Shown: piece after piece, positions 1 to 7,328 of the stretch
Layout of the letters: every line of letters begins with the position of its first letter
Numbering within the stretch: position 1 is the stretch's first letter
Source of the DNA: an uncultured Muribaculaceae bacterium
GTDB taxonomy: Bacteria; Bacteroidota; Bacteroidia; Bacteroidales; Muribaculaceae
Reading direction: 5' to 3'
Assembly: GCA_910587235.1 (NCBI GenBank)
Contig: CAJUKD010000014.1
Location: forward strand, 1 to 64,000
Length of the DNA: 64,000 bases
The notes under the pieces: generated by a model
The model's input: the letters and a program-made list of their open reading frames with translations, nothing else
Databases searched by the model: none
Told to the model about the DNA's origin: nothing
Made by a program: the position numbers and the translations under genes

Positions 1-53
1 AGAGCGTCTGCCTTACAAGCAGAGGGTCGGGGGTTCGAATCCCTCAGCGCCCA
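1..53 (+). tRNA. tRNA-Val (anticodon TAC), 5' end missing
   Basis: This is the 3' two thirds of a tRNA gene that begins before the window. The anticodon arm (CTGCC-TTACAAG-CAG) gives anticodon TAC, valine. The T arm GGGTTCGAATCCC and an acceptor strand ending GCGCCC plus discriminator A at 53 are intact. No CCA tail is encoded. A rho-independent terminator follows within 10 bp, so this is the last gene of its transcript. Confidence 0.93.
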
Positions 54-60
54 CGGTTAA

Positions 61-95
61 AACCACCATGTCATCCGCGATATGGTGGTTTTTTT
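61..95 (+). terminator. Rho-independent terminator after tRNA-Val
   Basis: Perfect 9-bp stem (AACCACCAT / ATGGTGGTT) with a 12-nt loop, followed by a T run. It lies 8 bp after the tRNA-Val gene. Confidence 0.9.
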
Positions 96-158
96 GTGTA
101 TTGTAAAATTCACCCGCGGTGCGGGTAGGGGGGGGCAGCGTGGGGGCGCATAATAAAG

Positions 159-199
159 AACGGGCGATAACATACCGCAAAAGTATGATATCGCCCGTT
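159..199 (-). terminator. Stem-loop, probable terminator of the barrel remnant
   Basis: An 11-bp stem (AACGGGCGATA / TATCGCCCGTT) with a second inner pairing, just beyond the 3' end of the minus-strand barrel remnant. On the minus strand it is followed by CTTTATTATG, a weak T tract. The position suggests the remnant once had its own terminator. Confidence 0.55.
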
Positions 200-222
200 A
201 TGACGAAAAGACGTGGCTGTCT

Positions 223-646
223 TTAGTATTTGACTTGAATATCTTCGTATTCCGATTTAGGAATGTTTATACCCTGCTTTTTTTGCCTGTCGCCTGACGG
301 TAGGGGATGATTGCCGTCATTTTTGCATTGTCAATATTGTTTCGAAATAAGGCCCAAGGGCGAATTGGAATTCATTATCGCCCTTGAGATGAAGCCTATA
401 ACAGAATCTTAAAGGAATGTTTAGAAAGCTGTTTGAGTGTTGGTAAACACGCGCGTCGACATGATTATCACCGATATAATTGCCATCTTTGTCAAAATCA
501 TTAAAAGGGATGAAATCTGCCGTAGGATCGTCGGTGTACATCCAATAAGTGTATGTAGTGGGGCCGTATCGGAGATTTAATCCGGTTTCAATGAAGAATT
601 TTTCTTTAATCGGGAACTGCAACTCGCATCCCAACATGAATGCCAT
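223..646 (-). pseudogene. Remnant of an outer-membrane beta-barrel protein (PorT-like)
   Basis: The readable part has alternating aromatic/hydrophobic strands typical of a small outer-membrane barrel (for example FFIETGLNLRYG and FLNIPLRFCYRL). There is no signal peptide, and the frame upstream of position 646 is closed by a TGA two codons before the first ATG, so the 5' part is missing. The frame stops at 317 after FETILTMQK. One frame over, a plausible periplasmic C-terminus continues (PSGDRQKKQGINIP...) to a TAA at 223-225. One extra A in the run of five near 324 would explain the shift. Seen: truncation and shift. Inferred: a decayed barrel gene. Confidence 0.6.
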
Positions 647-857
647 GCTTCAGGGATAGTTATTAAATTTTTTATTTCTGATTGCAGGCATGCCCTCCCC
701 CAAAAAAATGCAATATCCAGTTGACTGCGGCATAGGAACTTGCTGTACTTGTTAGAGCGAAAAACAGAATAACAAATTTGAGATAGTCGCGGCAAATGAG
801 TTTTTTTTAGGATAACATGGCTGACAACATGATGCTTTACAGTCCATTCAGGCAATT

Positions 858-1014
858 TATTCAATAAGAAACGTGGACTGAAATTGCCACGTCTATTGAG
901 ATGGTCGTAGGAAACCAATGATGAAGATGAGGGAATAGCAGTCCACGCTATAGCGTGAGAACCGCTTTGTTATCCTCTCATCATTGCGAAAATTTCCTAC
1001 GTTTTCTCAATAAG
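858..1014. repeat. Nested inverted repeats with a central palindrome
   Basis: A long imperfect inverted repeat: the left arm (about 893-941, containing CGTAGGAAACCAATGATGA) pairs with the right arm (about 961-1013, containing TCATCATTGCGAAAATTTCC then TACG). The centre is a perfect 14-bp palindrome, CACGCTATAGCGTG, at 944-957. A smaller hairpin (860-899, CAATAAGAAACGTGG with CCACGTCTATTG) abuts the left side, and TCAATAAGA recurs at both outer edges. No transposase is present. It could be a MITE-like element or a structured RNA. The rest of 647-1158 holds no convincing gene. Confidence 0.6.
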
Positions 1015-1158
1015 AGATAAGCAAAACGCTTCTTTGTTTATCGATATGTCCGCGCATTAAATCGCGGCGTAAAATTAATAGAAGTTTTTTTGAAATGGCA
1101 AATATTTTAAAACCAATACCCAAGGAATTTCTTGTCGGGTGTATGTAATTTTTTTGGA

Positions 1159-1166
1159 TAAATTTG
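1159..1166 (+). promoter_or_regulatory. Promoter -7 box of the 57-residue peptide gene
   Basis: TAAATTTG matches the Bacteroidetes -7 consensus TAnnTTTG. It lies 36 bp before the ATG at 1203 and covers an upstream alternative start at 1164, which argues for the later start. The -33 element is unclear. Confidence 0.5.
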
Positions 1167-1202
1167 CGTCTAATTAAGAAAAAAACTCAAAAACAAATTA
1201 TT

Positions 1203-1376
1203 ATGAGTACACCTTGGTATGTTTATTTAATAATTGGAGTGGTAGGAAGTCTTCTGTTGGAAGTTTGCGATAAATTCAAAATTATAAAATCGAAGACATT
1301 ACGTGTCTTAATAGTTATTTTTGTATCTTCCTTTATCTGTTTGCTTATTTACGACCTTATCTTCGCGCCGAAATAG
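1203..1376 (+). CDS. Small two-helix membrane peptide, function unknown
   Basis: A 57-residue protein starting MSTPWYVYLIIG. Two hydrophobic helices are visible (about residues 5-18 and 33-54), separated by a lysine-rich turn (DKFKIIKSKT). It is basic in the loop and resembles no family I can name. The start is chosen because a -7 box overlaps the only earlier start. It stands alone, between the inverted-repeat region and a gap of about 240 bp in which I see nothing. Type I toxin peptides and phage membrane peptides have similar form, but nothing here decides between them. Confidence 0.5.
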   Translation: MSTPWYVYLIIGVVGSLLLEVCDKFKIIKSKTLRVLIVIFVSSFICLLIYDLIFAPK

Positions 1377-1613
1377 AGTGTCGGATTCGAGGTCTGCGAT
1401 GTGTGATTCGCAATGACGGCTCTCCCGGTTCTGGTGGATTCTTTAATGATGTCCGCCTGCACTTCTTTATAGATGGGCCTAAATTTATTTGTGCGGGTGG
1501 CTGGTGGTTAATGTGTTGGTATATAGGTGTATGTATGGCGTTTTGTCGTTGCTGGCGAAATGTTAAATAACTTCATGGTGAGATTTTATTGTCGCGTCGG
1601 GCTTTGCGGATGC

Positions 1614-1621
1614 TATATTTG
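1614..1621 (+). promoter_or_regulatory. Promoter -7 box of the DUF4373-like gene
   Basis: TATATTTG, with ATTG at 1588-1591 as a loosely spaced -33 element. It lies 34 bp before the chosen ATG at 1656. An earlier in-frame start at 1527 would lie upstream of this promoter. Confidence 0.5.
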
Positions 1622-1655
1622 CAGTGTAATTATTAATCTTTTAGCTGTAGATACT

Positions 1656-2306
1656 ATGAAATCCGATTACTTACGGGCTATTCAGCTTCCGTTGAATTCT
1701 AATTTTCTTTATTCTGTTCCGGTGCTGGAGCTTTGCGGGCGCGGCCGCATGGATGCTCTTGTGCTCTATTTGTTCCTTCTGACTCATATACGTCGGAATG
1801 GTTGCTATGTAGAAGTCGGATCAAGCGACCTTGTCGACGAATATGTCGGGTTAAGCGGCAGGACTTGGGAGGAGGTTTATGAGGATATAGAACTACTTGT
1901 CGAAGTGGGTTTCTTCGATAAGGAGGTTTACGACAAGCATTGTGTCCTGACTTCGCGACGTCTGCAGTGCGGTTATCGTCGCCGCAAGTATGCCGTGCCT
2001 ATTCCGGAGGAATATCTGGTGAAAAGCAATGCTGAACGCCGTCGTGCGGAATCTGCTTCAAAGGCTGTGCGGAAGGCGGAGGAGGCTGAGAAGAAAGCCG
2101 CTGTGCCGGCGGAGGGCGTATGTATGGCGCAGGATGTAAAAGAAACGGACATGGAAAAAGAAACGATGCGTCCGGCGGGGACACATCGTTTGCAAGAGGA
2201 AGAATGTCGGGGTGACAGGATTCGAACCTGCGACCACCTGGTCCCAAACCAGGTGCGCTACCGGACTGCGCTACGCCCCGATTGCCCTAAAGCGATGCAA
2301 AGATAG
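1656..2306 (+). CDS. Lin1244/Lin1753-like (DUF4373/DUF7833-type) protein running into a tRNA
   Basis: The 216-residue product has a winged-helix-like N-terminal domain (about residues 1-130) resembling replication-organizer proteins of phages and mobile elements: an early helix with MDALVLYLFLLTHIRRNG, then LVEVGFFDKEVYDKHCVLTSRRLQCGYRRR, where 'G-F-F ... LTS+R+Q' is the family's usual signature. A charged Ala/Lys/Glu-rich linker follows. The last 30 or so residues are encoded by the complement of the tRNA-Pro gene (RGDRIRTCDHLVPNQ...), so the original 3' end has probably been lost. Family known, role here inferred; it may be a remnant of an element inserted beside the tRNA. Confidence 0.55.
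   Translation: MKSDYLRAIQLPLNSNFLYSVPVLELCGRGRMDALVLYLFLLTHIRRNGCYVEVGSSDLVDEYVGLSGRTWEEVYEDIELLVEVGFFDKEVYDKHCVLTSRRLQCGYRRRKYAVPIPEEYLVKSNAERRRAESASKAVRKAEEAEKKAAVPAEGVCMAQDVKETDMEKETMRPAGTHRLQEEECRGDRIRTCDHLVPNQVRYRTALRPDCPKAMQR
2207..2280 (-). tRNA. tRNA-Pro (anticodon TGG)
   Basis: A 74-nt cloverleaf on the minus strand: acceptor CGGGGCG / CACCCCG with discriminator A, anticodon stem-loop CCTGG-TTTGGGA-CCAGG giving TGG, and T arm with GGTTCGAATCC. CCA is not encoded. It lies wholly inside, and antisense to, the 3' end of the DUF4373-like reading frame. It has its own promoter 18 bp upstream. Confidence 0.95.
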
Positions 2307-2329
2307 TTCTTTTTTATGAATGATGCAAA
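2298..2329 (-). promoter_or_regulatory. Promoter of tRNA-Pro
   Basis: On the minus strand, TTTG (2326-2329), a 20-bp spacer, then TATCTTTG (2298-2305), 17 bp before the tRNA 5' end. This is a full match to the Bacteroidetes promoter pattern. Confidence 0.8.
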
Positions 2330-2342
2330 TTTGCATTCAAGC

Positions 2343-2390
2343 AAAAAAAGAATGAGAAACGAAATCCGAAGATTTGCTGTTTCTCATTCT
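2343..2390 (-). terminator. Terminator of tRNA-Asp
   Basis: An 11-bp stem (GAATGAGAAAC / GTTTCTCATTC) followed on the minus strand by seven T. It lies about 15 bp past the tRNA-Asp gene and separates it from the tRNA-Pro promoter, so the two tRNAs are independent units. Confidence 0.85.
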
Positions 2391-2404
2391 CCTCTCTCCT
2401 CTTG

Positions 2405-2478
2405 CGGTGCGGACGGGACTCGAACCCGCGACCCCAGGCGTGACAGGCCTGTATTCTAACCGACTGAACTACCGCACC
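2405..2478 (-). tRNA. tRNA-Asp (anticodon GTC)
   Basis: A 74-nt cloverleaf on the minus strand: acceptor GGTGCGG / CCGCACC with discriminator G, anticodon loop CTGTCAC giving GTC, and T arm with GGTTCGAGTCC. CCA is not encoded. It has its own promoter and terminator. Confidence 0.95.
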
Positions 2479-2526
2479 ATTCTCTTCGCTCTCGGAGAGG
2501 CATCAGCTTTGTTGCTTTTGCGTGTG

Positions 2527-2558
2527 CAAAGTTATAGCACATTTTTGATTCGTCCAAA
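2527..2558 (-). promoter_or_regulatory. Promoter of tRNA-Asp
   Basis: On the minus strand, TTTG (2555-2558), a 20-bp spacer, then TAACTTTG (2527-2534). It sits 40 bp past the end of the small peptide gene that is transcribed in the same direction. Confidence 0.75.
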
Positions 2559-2597
2559 TATTTTAATGAAAAAATTCTCTTTAAAGTGGTTTTTGTC

Positions 2598-2804
2598 TTA
2601 TTTTGCCAATATGTTATCCTTTATTTCTTGCTTTTCCGGCTTCCGGAAGCTGCTTTTTCTGTTTCGGATCTGTTGCGTTTTTTTGCGGACGGTGGAATCC
2701 TGAGCCTCGATGGGCGAGATTGCAACATTAAATTGCAGCTTATTCATCTCGATCGGGCTTAAACGTTCTGCGTCGGAAAAAACTTGTTGCGGAATAGTTT
2801 TCAT
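2598..2804 (-). CDS. Small leader-like peptide downstream of the VKOR gene
   Basis: A 68-residue frame starting 12 bp after the VKOR stop, on the same strand, so it is probably the third gene of the thioredoxin-VKOR operon. The N-terminal part (FSDAERLSPIEMNKLQF) resembles Bacteroidetes peptide leaders of the 'LSxxEM' type but has no Gly-Gly cleavage site. The C-terminal half is strongly basic (RKKTQQIRNRKSSFRK) and has no cysteine. I do not recognise a family. It could be a precursor peptide served by the C39-like domain next door, or a chance frame; position and composition favour a real gene moderately. Confidence 0.45.
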   Translation of the reverse strand: MKTIPQQVFSDAERLSPIEMNKLQFNVAISPIEAQDSTVRKKTQQIRNRKSSFRKPEKQEIKDNILAK

Positions 2805-2816
2805 GTCGTATGTCTT

Positions 2817-3857
2817 TTATTGGGAGATTTGGTCTTCGGGAGATTCTCGCTCTTCATCCGGGCTGCGGTCGAACAAGGGGAGAAGGCGGTTCACACCAAG
2901 CAGCATGACTGTATAACAGGCGCCGAGTACGGCGATATTGCCAAAACTGTCATATCCATGGAAGGATCGTCCCCAGAGATAGCAGAAGAACGAAAGCCAC
3001 AGGAGGCTTTGGACGCACAGGCATAGCGTACACCATGCCTTGGCACGGACTTTCTGATACCATACGCTCCAGATGGAGAAGGGAAGGCAACATGCGTTGA
3101 TGATAGCCAGCGGTGCGGTATGACCCGGAAAAACAAGCAATGCGACAAGGCTTACGCTGAAGTAGGCAAAACCTACCTCGCTCCAGCCGAACAGGCCGAA
3201 AAATTTGGAAGCTTTAGTCGAAAGCACAGTGTCGCATCCTCCTTTTTCGATTACCGAGCAGATGCGTTCGGCATATGGGCTGTGGATGTGCAGCTGTTTG
3301 AGCAGGAGAAGATATGAAATATAGATACCAGCGCAGTTGATAACCGTCAACATTGTGCTCCAGGCATGCCGCCACAGTCCGCCGCTGATGAAAAGATAAA
3401 GAAAAAGGAAAGCGATCAGAGCGATAAGTATGCGAGGTTTCGCTTTTGAAGCCTTTTCAAAGACGTGGTGTTTGTCGTAGTCCGGTTCTTGCGATTGCGG
3501 CGACGGATATGCAAGCAGGACTATACCCGTACATGCCTTTAAAAACGCATCTGTGCTGGCTGTGGCTTCTGTTTGGCCGTCCTCTCCGTAGCGATATGTT
3601 ACCGAATCCTGACCTATGCCGCTTACGAGCACGAATCCTTTGTCGGTCTCCGCGATAAACGGGCTTGTCAGTCGGGTAATGGAACTGCGGTCCGACAGGC
3701 GCAAGACTTCGTTGCGTATACCGTATTCGTCAAGGAGCTTTGAGAATCCGAACAGTGTCTTGAAAGTCATTGTGCGAAACCGCCTGTCGCTGTAAGCGCT
3801 TGTGTGAGGCACCTGCAGTGCTGTCAGAAAAACCGAGTATATAGTTGAACCGGACAT
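2817..3857 (-). CDS. VKOR family thiol oxidoreductase with C39-peptidase-like N-terminal domain
   Basis: A 346-residue membrane protein. Residues 1-120 resemble the C39 (bacteriocin-processing) peptidase fold of Bacteroidetes, but no catalytic cysteine appears near the start, so this part is probably a binding domain. Residues 140-310 form a VKOR four-helix bundle: the loop cysteine pair C200 and C208 and the active CXXC in WCTLC (C276, C279) are present. VKORs generate disulfides using quinone. It lies 51 bp downstream of a CGHC thioredoxin on the same strand and is followed by a small peptide gene. The operon suggests disulfide formation in exported proteins. Confident about the VKOR part; the role of the N-terminal domain is inferred. 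Confidence 0.82.
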   Translation of the reverse strand: MSGSTIYSVFLTALQVPHTSAYSDRRFRTMTFKTLFGFSKLLDEYGIRNEVLRLSDRSSITRLTSPFIAETDKGFVLVSGIGQDSVTYRYGEDGQTEATASTDAFLKACTGIVLLAYPSPQSQEPDYDKHHVFEKASKAKPRILIALIAFLFLYLFISGGLWRHAWSTMLTVINCAGIYISYLLLLKQLHIHSPYAERICSVIEKGGCDTVLSTKASKFFGLFGWSEVGFAYFSVSLVALLVFPGHTAPLAIINACCLPFSIWSVWYQKVRAKAWCTLCLCVQSLLWLSFFCYLWGRSFHGYDSFGNIAVLGACYTVMLLGVNRLLPLFDRSPDEERESPEDQISQ

Positions 3858-3908
3858 AGAGAGAGGTAGCTGAGATTGTAGATATATTAAAACCGGATTG
3901 TAAGCGCT

Positions 3909-4214
3909 TTATGATTTGGCGATGTCGTCTTCTATTTTTTTCAGGAGCACGTTGCCGTCGATTTCGCCGCTGTAGCGCCATGTTTCTTTTCCGTTGTGGT
4001 AAAGAATGAAAGTAGGAGTTCCTGTCACCTGAAGTTTGTCGGAAAGTTCATCGTTTTCGTCGATATCAAGCTGGATTATGCTTGCGCGTCCTGCTGTCAG
4101 CTCTTTTATTTCTTCCACTACGGGCATCATACGGCGGCAATGTCCGCACCAGTCTGCATAAAATTCAACAAGAACGGTCTTCATGCTGTTGGTAAGTTCT
4201 TTGTAGTCGCTCAT
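3909..4214 (-). CDS. Thioredoxin-like protein with CGHC active site
   Basis: A 101-residue thioredoxin fold: VLVEFYADWCGHCRRMMPVV near the N-terminus (active-site C23 and C26) and the cis-proline loop VTGTPTFILY. Bacterial thioredoxins normally have CGPC; CGHC is the active site of eukaryotic protein disulfide isomerase and is more oxidising in the proteins studied. No signal peptide is visible, so the protein looks cytoplasmic. It leads the operon with the VKOR gene, which suggests a thiol-disulfide partner relationship. The ordinary thioredoxin role cannot be excluded. Confidence 0.88.
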   Translation of the reverse strand: MSDYKELTNSMKTVLVEFYADWCGHCRRMMPVVEEIKELTAGRASIIQLDIDENDELSDKLQVTGTPTFILYHNGKETWRYSGEIDGNVLLKKIEDDIAKS

Positions 4215-4405
4215 AATATTTGATTTTTAAATTGATATTGTAATATGTTTTCAGACACAAGATAAACAAGCGCTACCGCCTCAAGGTTTAGCGACTGATC
4301 GAAGGGGAGAGATTATGAAGATATGTCATTAGGGTTAAAGAGTGTGAAATAAGTATAGGCGAAGAAAAATAGATGTAACTTAGAGAACTTAAAATCCAAG
4401 CTCTT

Positions 4406-5335
4406 ATGAAAAGGTTGTATGTAGCCATGTTGCTTTTTTGTGTCGGAGCGTATGCGGCGCCTGTGCTTTCGGCAGAGCTTTTTGTAAGGAGCCTGCCGGT
4501 CGAGGTTGTGGCTCCAATGCGCGGAGAGTCCGATAATTTCTGGGATTTGTCGAATGTCATTTCAGAAAGAACATTCGGGGTGGATTACAGGGTTTATGGT
4601 GATTCGTTGCTCTCGGAGGAGTATGACAGAATTCGTTGTTGGTATGATACCGATTCATGCGGTATGCTGCGTATGGAGGGGCTTTTATGGAGGCTTGACC
4701 CTGTGCGGCATGTGCTCGCGGGCTGCTGGCGCGGCGTCGGGCTTGATTCAGGGGATTCCTTTATGGCGATAGTCGAACGCGAGAGTATGCCACGAGATAC
4801 TTTGTCATGCCGTCTGGAACGTAAGGCTGATGAGGGTGGCTTGCTGATTCTCCCGGGGCCGGATACTGTTGCTGTGGTGATGCGGCGGGAACTTGTCGGT
4901 GTGACCGACATGGCCGGGGAGTATCTGCAGGAGTGCCGCCGCTGGTTTCACGTCGGTGACCGCCGGCGATGTGCGTTGCCTGTAGCAGTGGCATTAACGA
5001 GGAGTTACGGCGGTAAACTTCTTTCCGACGTGGCATTTGTTGCCGACAGCCGTGAGTATGTGTCGGAGGAATACGAACGCGAGGAACAACCTGACCTCTC
5101 GCTGCTTGACGTCGGTTTCGACGGTGGAATCCTTACGATTGCGTCCGGCGGCGGAGCCATGCCTTATGATGTCAGGGCCGATGTGACTGACCTTGCCGGC
5201 CGTTCGTATCTCGGAGGGGTGCTTCCGGCGGGACACTCTTCGCTTTCGCTGAATTTTTCAGCGCTTCCGCACGGAGCTTATCTTGTAGTTCTGAGTTGTC
5301 GCGAAAGTGTGCGCAAGGAGCCGTTTGTATGGTAG
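4406..5335 (+). CDS. Secreted protein of unknown function with a T9SS-like C-terminal domain
   Basis: 309 residues. A signal peptide is clear (MKRLYVAMLLFCVGAYAAPVLSA). The body is not recognised; it has several Cys and many charged residues. The C-terminal 75 residues look like the beta-sandwich sorting domain of type IX secretion substrates: YDVRADVTDLAGRSYLGG, then SLSLNFSALPHGAYLVVLSC. The very end (KEPFVW) departs from the usual basic end, so surface sorting is not certain. It stands alone and converges on the peptide transporter gene, sharing a bidirectional terminator. Confidence 0.65.
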   Translation: MKRLYVAMLLFCVGAYAAPVLSAELFVRSLPVEVVAPMRGESDNFWDLSNVISERTFGVDYRVYGDSLLSEEYDRIRCWYDTDSCGMLRMEGLLWRLDPVRHVLAGCWRGVGLDSGDSFMAIVERESMPRDTLSCRLERKADEGGLLILPGPDTVAVVMRRELVGVTDMAGEYLQECRRWFHVGDRRRCALPVAVALTRSYGGKLLSDVAFVADSREYVSEEYEREEQPDLSLLDVGFDGGILTIASGGGAMPYDVRADVTDLAGRSYLGGVLPAGHSSLSLNFSALPHGAYLVVLSCRESVRKEPFVW

Positions 5336-5377
5336 CCCTCTGAGTCGGTGCCATAGCGGTGCGGATAAGTGGAAATA

Positions 5378-5417
5378 ACAAAAAACTCTTCAGGAAATTT
5401 CCTGAAGAGTTTTTTGT
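5378..5417. terminator. Bidirectional terminator between convergent genes
   Basis: A perfect stem of about 14 bp (AAAAACTCTTCAGG / CCTGAAGAGTTTTT) with a short loop, A-rich on one side and T-rich on the other. It can end both the secreted-protein transcript (+) and the peptide transporter transcript (-). Confidence 0.92.
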
Positions 5418-5439
5418 TACTGTTGTCTTGCAGTTGAAA

Positions 5440-7167
5440 TCAGATCACGTCGTCCTCGATTGTTTCGAGAGCTTCGGGATCGGCGACCGGAGCCGGTGTG
5501 TCGGCTGTAGCGCTTTCGAGTTTCTTCATTATTGCGAAGATGAAGCCTGCCGAGAGGAGGCATACGCAGATGAGGATGCCCCAGAGCACGGCTACATTGA
5601 TTTCGTTCCACAGTAGGGCGGGAATGAATACCAGATAGTTACCTATGGCGGTAGCGCCGAACCAGCAACCCATCATAAGTCCTTTGTACTTCGGGGGAGC
5701 TACTTTTGATACGAAAGATATGCCCATGGGCGAGAGCAGCAGTTCGGCAAAAGTAAGGAAGAGATAGGTGGTTATAAGTACGTTTGGCGATACGAGGCTT
5801 GTGCCTTGACCTTCGAGCGGGGCGGTGCCGAGTCCGAGGGACATGAACATCAGGAATGCGAACGCGAATCCGGCCACAAGCATGCCGTAGCCGATCTTGC
5901 GTGGTGCGCTCGGTTCTTTGCCGCGTTTGCCGAGCCAGCCGAATATGGCTACGGAGAATGGTGTCAGGGCAACGACGTAGAATGGGTTGAACTGTTGGTA
6001 GATCTGCGGTTGTATGCCGGTCACGACGTCGGGGGTGTTGTTGTAGAAGAAGTATATCCCGACTCCGGCGCCGACGGCCACGATGGCGGATATTATGCGC
6101 GAGCGTGTGCTTTCGGCCTGGAAGAGGTTGAACAGAGCGTAGACGAGCACGACGACTACGGCGAGCGCCCAGACATTGAAAGCTATGCGCGTCCAGCCGG
6201 TGCTTTCGGTTGCAGTGAATACTTCGGCGAATTTGGTGAGTGTCATTCCGTTCTGGTGGAATACCATCCAGAAGAATATGACTACGGTGAACACCAGCAG
6301 CAGAGCCACGATGCGGCTCTTGGTCTGTGTCTTGGTAAGTTCGGGGGCTGCTGCCGCTCCGGTGCCGGCTGCTGCGGTTCCGCTGTTGGCGCCTGTGTAG
6401 GTGCGGCGACCGAGCTTATAGATAAGGAATGAAACAATCATCGAGGCGCAGGCTACGGCGAAGGCATAGCTGTAGCCGGTGGAGATTGCGTTGATGAAAT
6501 CGTTGGCGAATGCTTCGAGGCGGCCGGTATATGAAGCGGCGTTTTGCGCGATGTAGGCGTTTACGGTGTCGAGTGCGCTGCCTTCCGGCATTTCTCCGCT
6601 GACAATCTTGGTGCAGATGGAGGGAATCGCAGGATCGTAGACGAAACCTTTTGCCTGCAGGGCTTTGCTGCAAAGGCCGGAAGTTACCGACGGGGCGAAC
6701 ATGGCGCCAATGTTGATGGCCATGTAGAACAGAGAGAACGCCACGTCGCGTTTTGAGGCATAGCGCGGGTCGTTGTATAGGTCGCCGACCATAACCTGCA
6801 GGTTGCCTTTGAATAGTCCTGTGCCTATGGCTATCAGCAGAAGCGCGCCTATCATGATTATTAGCGATGAAGTCTGCATGCGGGCTGTAGGCACTGCCAT
6901 AAGCAGGTAGCCTGCGAACATCACGACTATACCGAGGGTCACGGTCTTCTGGAAGTTCCATTTATCGGCCACTATGCCGCCGAGCATGGGCATGAAATAG
7001 ACCAGGGCGAGGAATGTAGAGTAGATGAATCCCGCCATGGCGGTGCTGAAGGCGAATTTCGCCTGTAGGAACAGGAGCAGGATGGCGAGCATGGTATAGT
7101 ATCCGAAGCGTTCGCCGGTGTTGGACAGTGCCAGCACGTAAAGCCCCTTGGGCTGGTTTTTGAACAT
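5440..7167 (-). CDS. Proton-dependent oligopeptide transporter (POT/PTR family)
   Basis: A 575-residue MFS-type inner-membrane protein that would import di- and tripeptides with protons. The N-terminal helix carries the family signature NTGERFGYYTMLAILLL (the ExxER motif with FGYY), followed by the G-G-x-x-A-D-x-x region after helix 2 (PMLGGIVADKW). About 14 hydrophobic segments are visible. A Gly/Ala-rich linker (GANSGTAAAGTGAAAAPELTK) joins the two halves. The length is normal for Bacteroidetes members. It is a single-gene unit with a -7 box at 7224-7231 and a shared terminator at 5378-5417. Confidence 0.93.
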   Translation of the reverse strand: MFKNQPKGLYVLALSNTGERFGYYTMLAILLLFLQAKFAFSTAMAGFIYSTFLALVYFMPMLGGIVADKWNFQKTVTLGIVVMFAGYLLMAVPTARMQTSSLIIMIGALLLIAIGTGLFKGNLQVMVGDLYNDPRYASKRDVAFSLFYMAINIGAMFAPSVTSGLCSKALQAKGFVYDPAIPSICTKIVSGEMPEGSALDTVNAYIAQNAASYTGRLEAFANDFINAISTGYSYAFAVACASMIVSFLIYKLGRRTYTGANSGTAAAGTGAAAAPELTKTQTKSRIVALLLVFTVVIFFWMVFHQNGMTLTKFAEVFTATESTGWTRIAFNVWALAVVVVLVYALFNLFQAESTRSRIISAIVAVGAGVGIYFFYNNTPDVVTGIQPQIYQQFNPFYVVALTPFSVAIFGWLGKRGKEPSAPRKIGYGMLVAGFAFAFLMFMSLGLGTAPLEGQGTSLVSPNVLITTYLFLTFAELLLSPMGISFVSKVAPPKYKGLMMGCWFGATAIGNYLVFIPALLWNEINVAVLWGILICVCLLSAGFIFAIMKKLESATADTPAPVADPEALETIEDDVI

Positions 7168-7223
7168 TTGGAATTAGAGGGTTAGGGTGGGTAATTAATT
7201 ATTCTTATTTTTTCGTCTGTCTG

Positions 7224-7231
7224 CAAAGATA
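7224..7231 (-). promoter_or_regulatory. Promoter -7 box of the peptide transporter gene
   Basis: TATCTTTG on the minus strand, 56 bp before the ATG at 7167. The -33 element is not well conserved. Confidence 0.55.
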
Positions 7232-7291
7232 ATTAAATTCCGACGAAAAGTATGCAAGGTCGGTGTTTTTTGCGTTTTTGCGTTCCATGAA

Positions 7292-7324
7292 TTTGGCATT
7301 GCTCGCAAATTCTGATTATATTTG
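7292..7324 (+). promoter_or_regulatory. Promoter of the GT39 gene, almost touching the start codon
   Basis: TTTG (7292-7295), a 21-bp spacer, then TATATTTG (7317-7324). Only four bases separate the -7 box from the ATG at 7329, so the mRNA is predicted to have essentially no leader. Confidence 0.75.
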
Positions 7325-7328
7325 CCGC

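Noticed and set aside
577..918. A 113-codon minus-strand frame overlapping the barrel remnant and the inverted repeats
   Set aside because: It has no recognisable domain, overlaps the remnant and runs through palindromic DNA; the composition does not look like protein.
858..1014. Insertion sequence
   Set aside because: There is no transposase, and no target-site duplication could be recognised; described as a repeat instead.
2374..2703. Plus-strand frame beginning in the tRNA-Asp region
   Set aside because: Its central part is the antisense translation of tRNA-Asp, a well-known kind of false gene; the remainder is antisense to promoter and peptide DNA.
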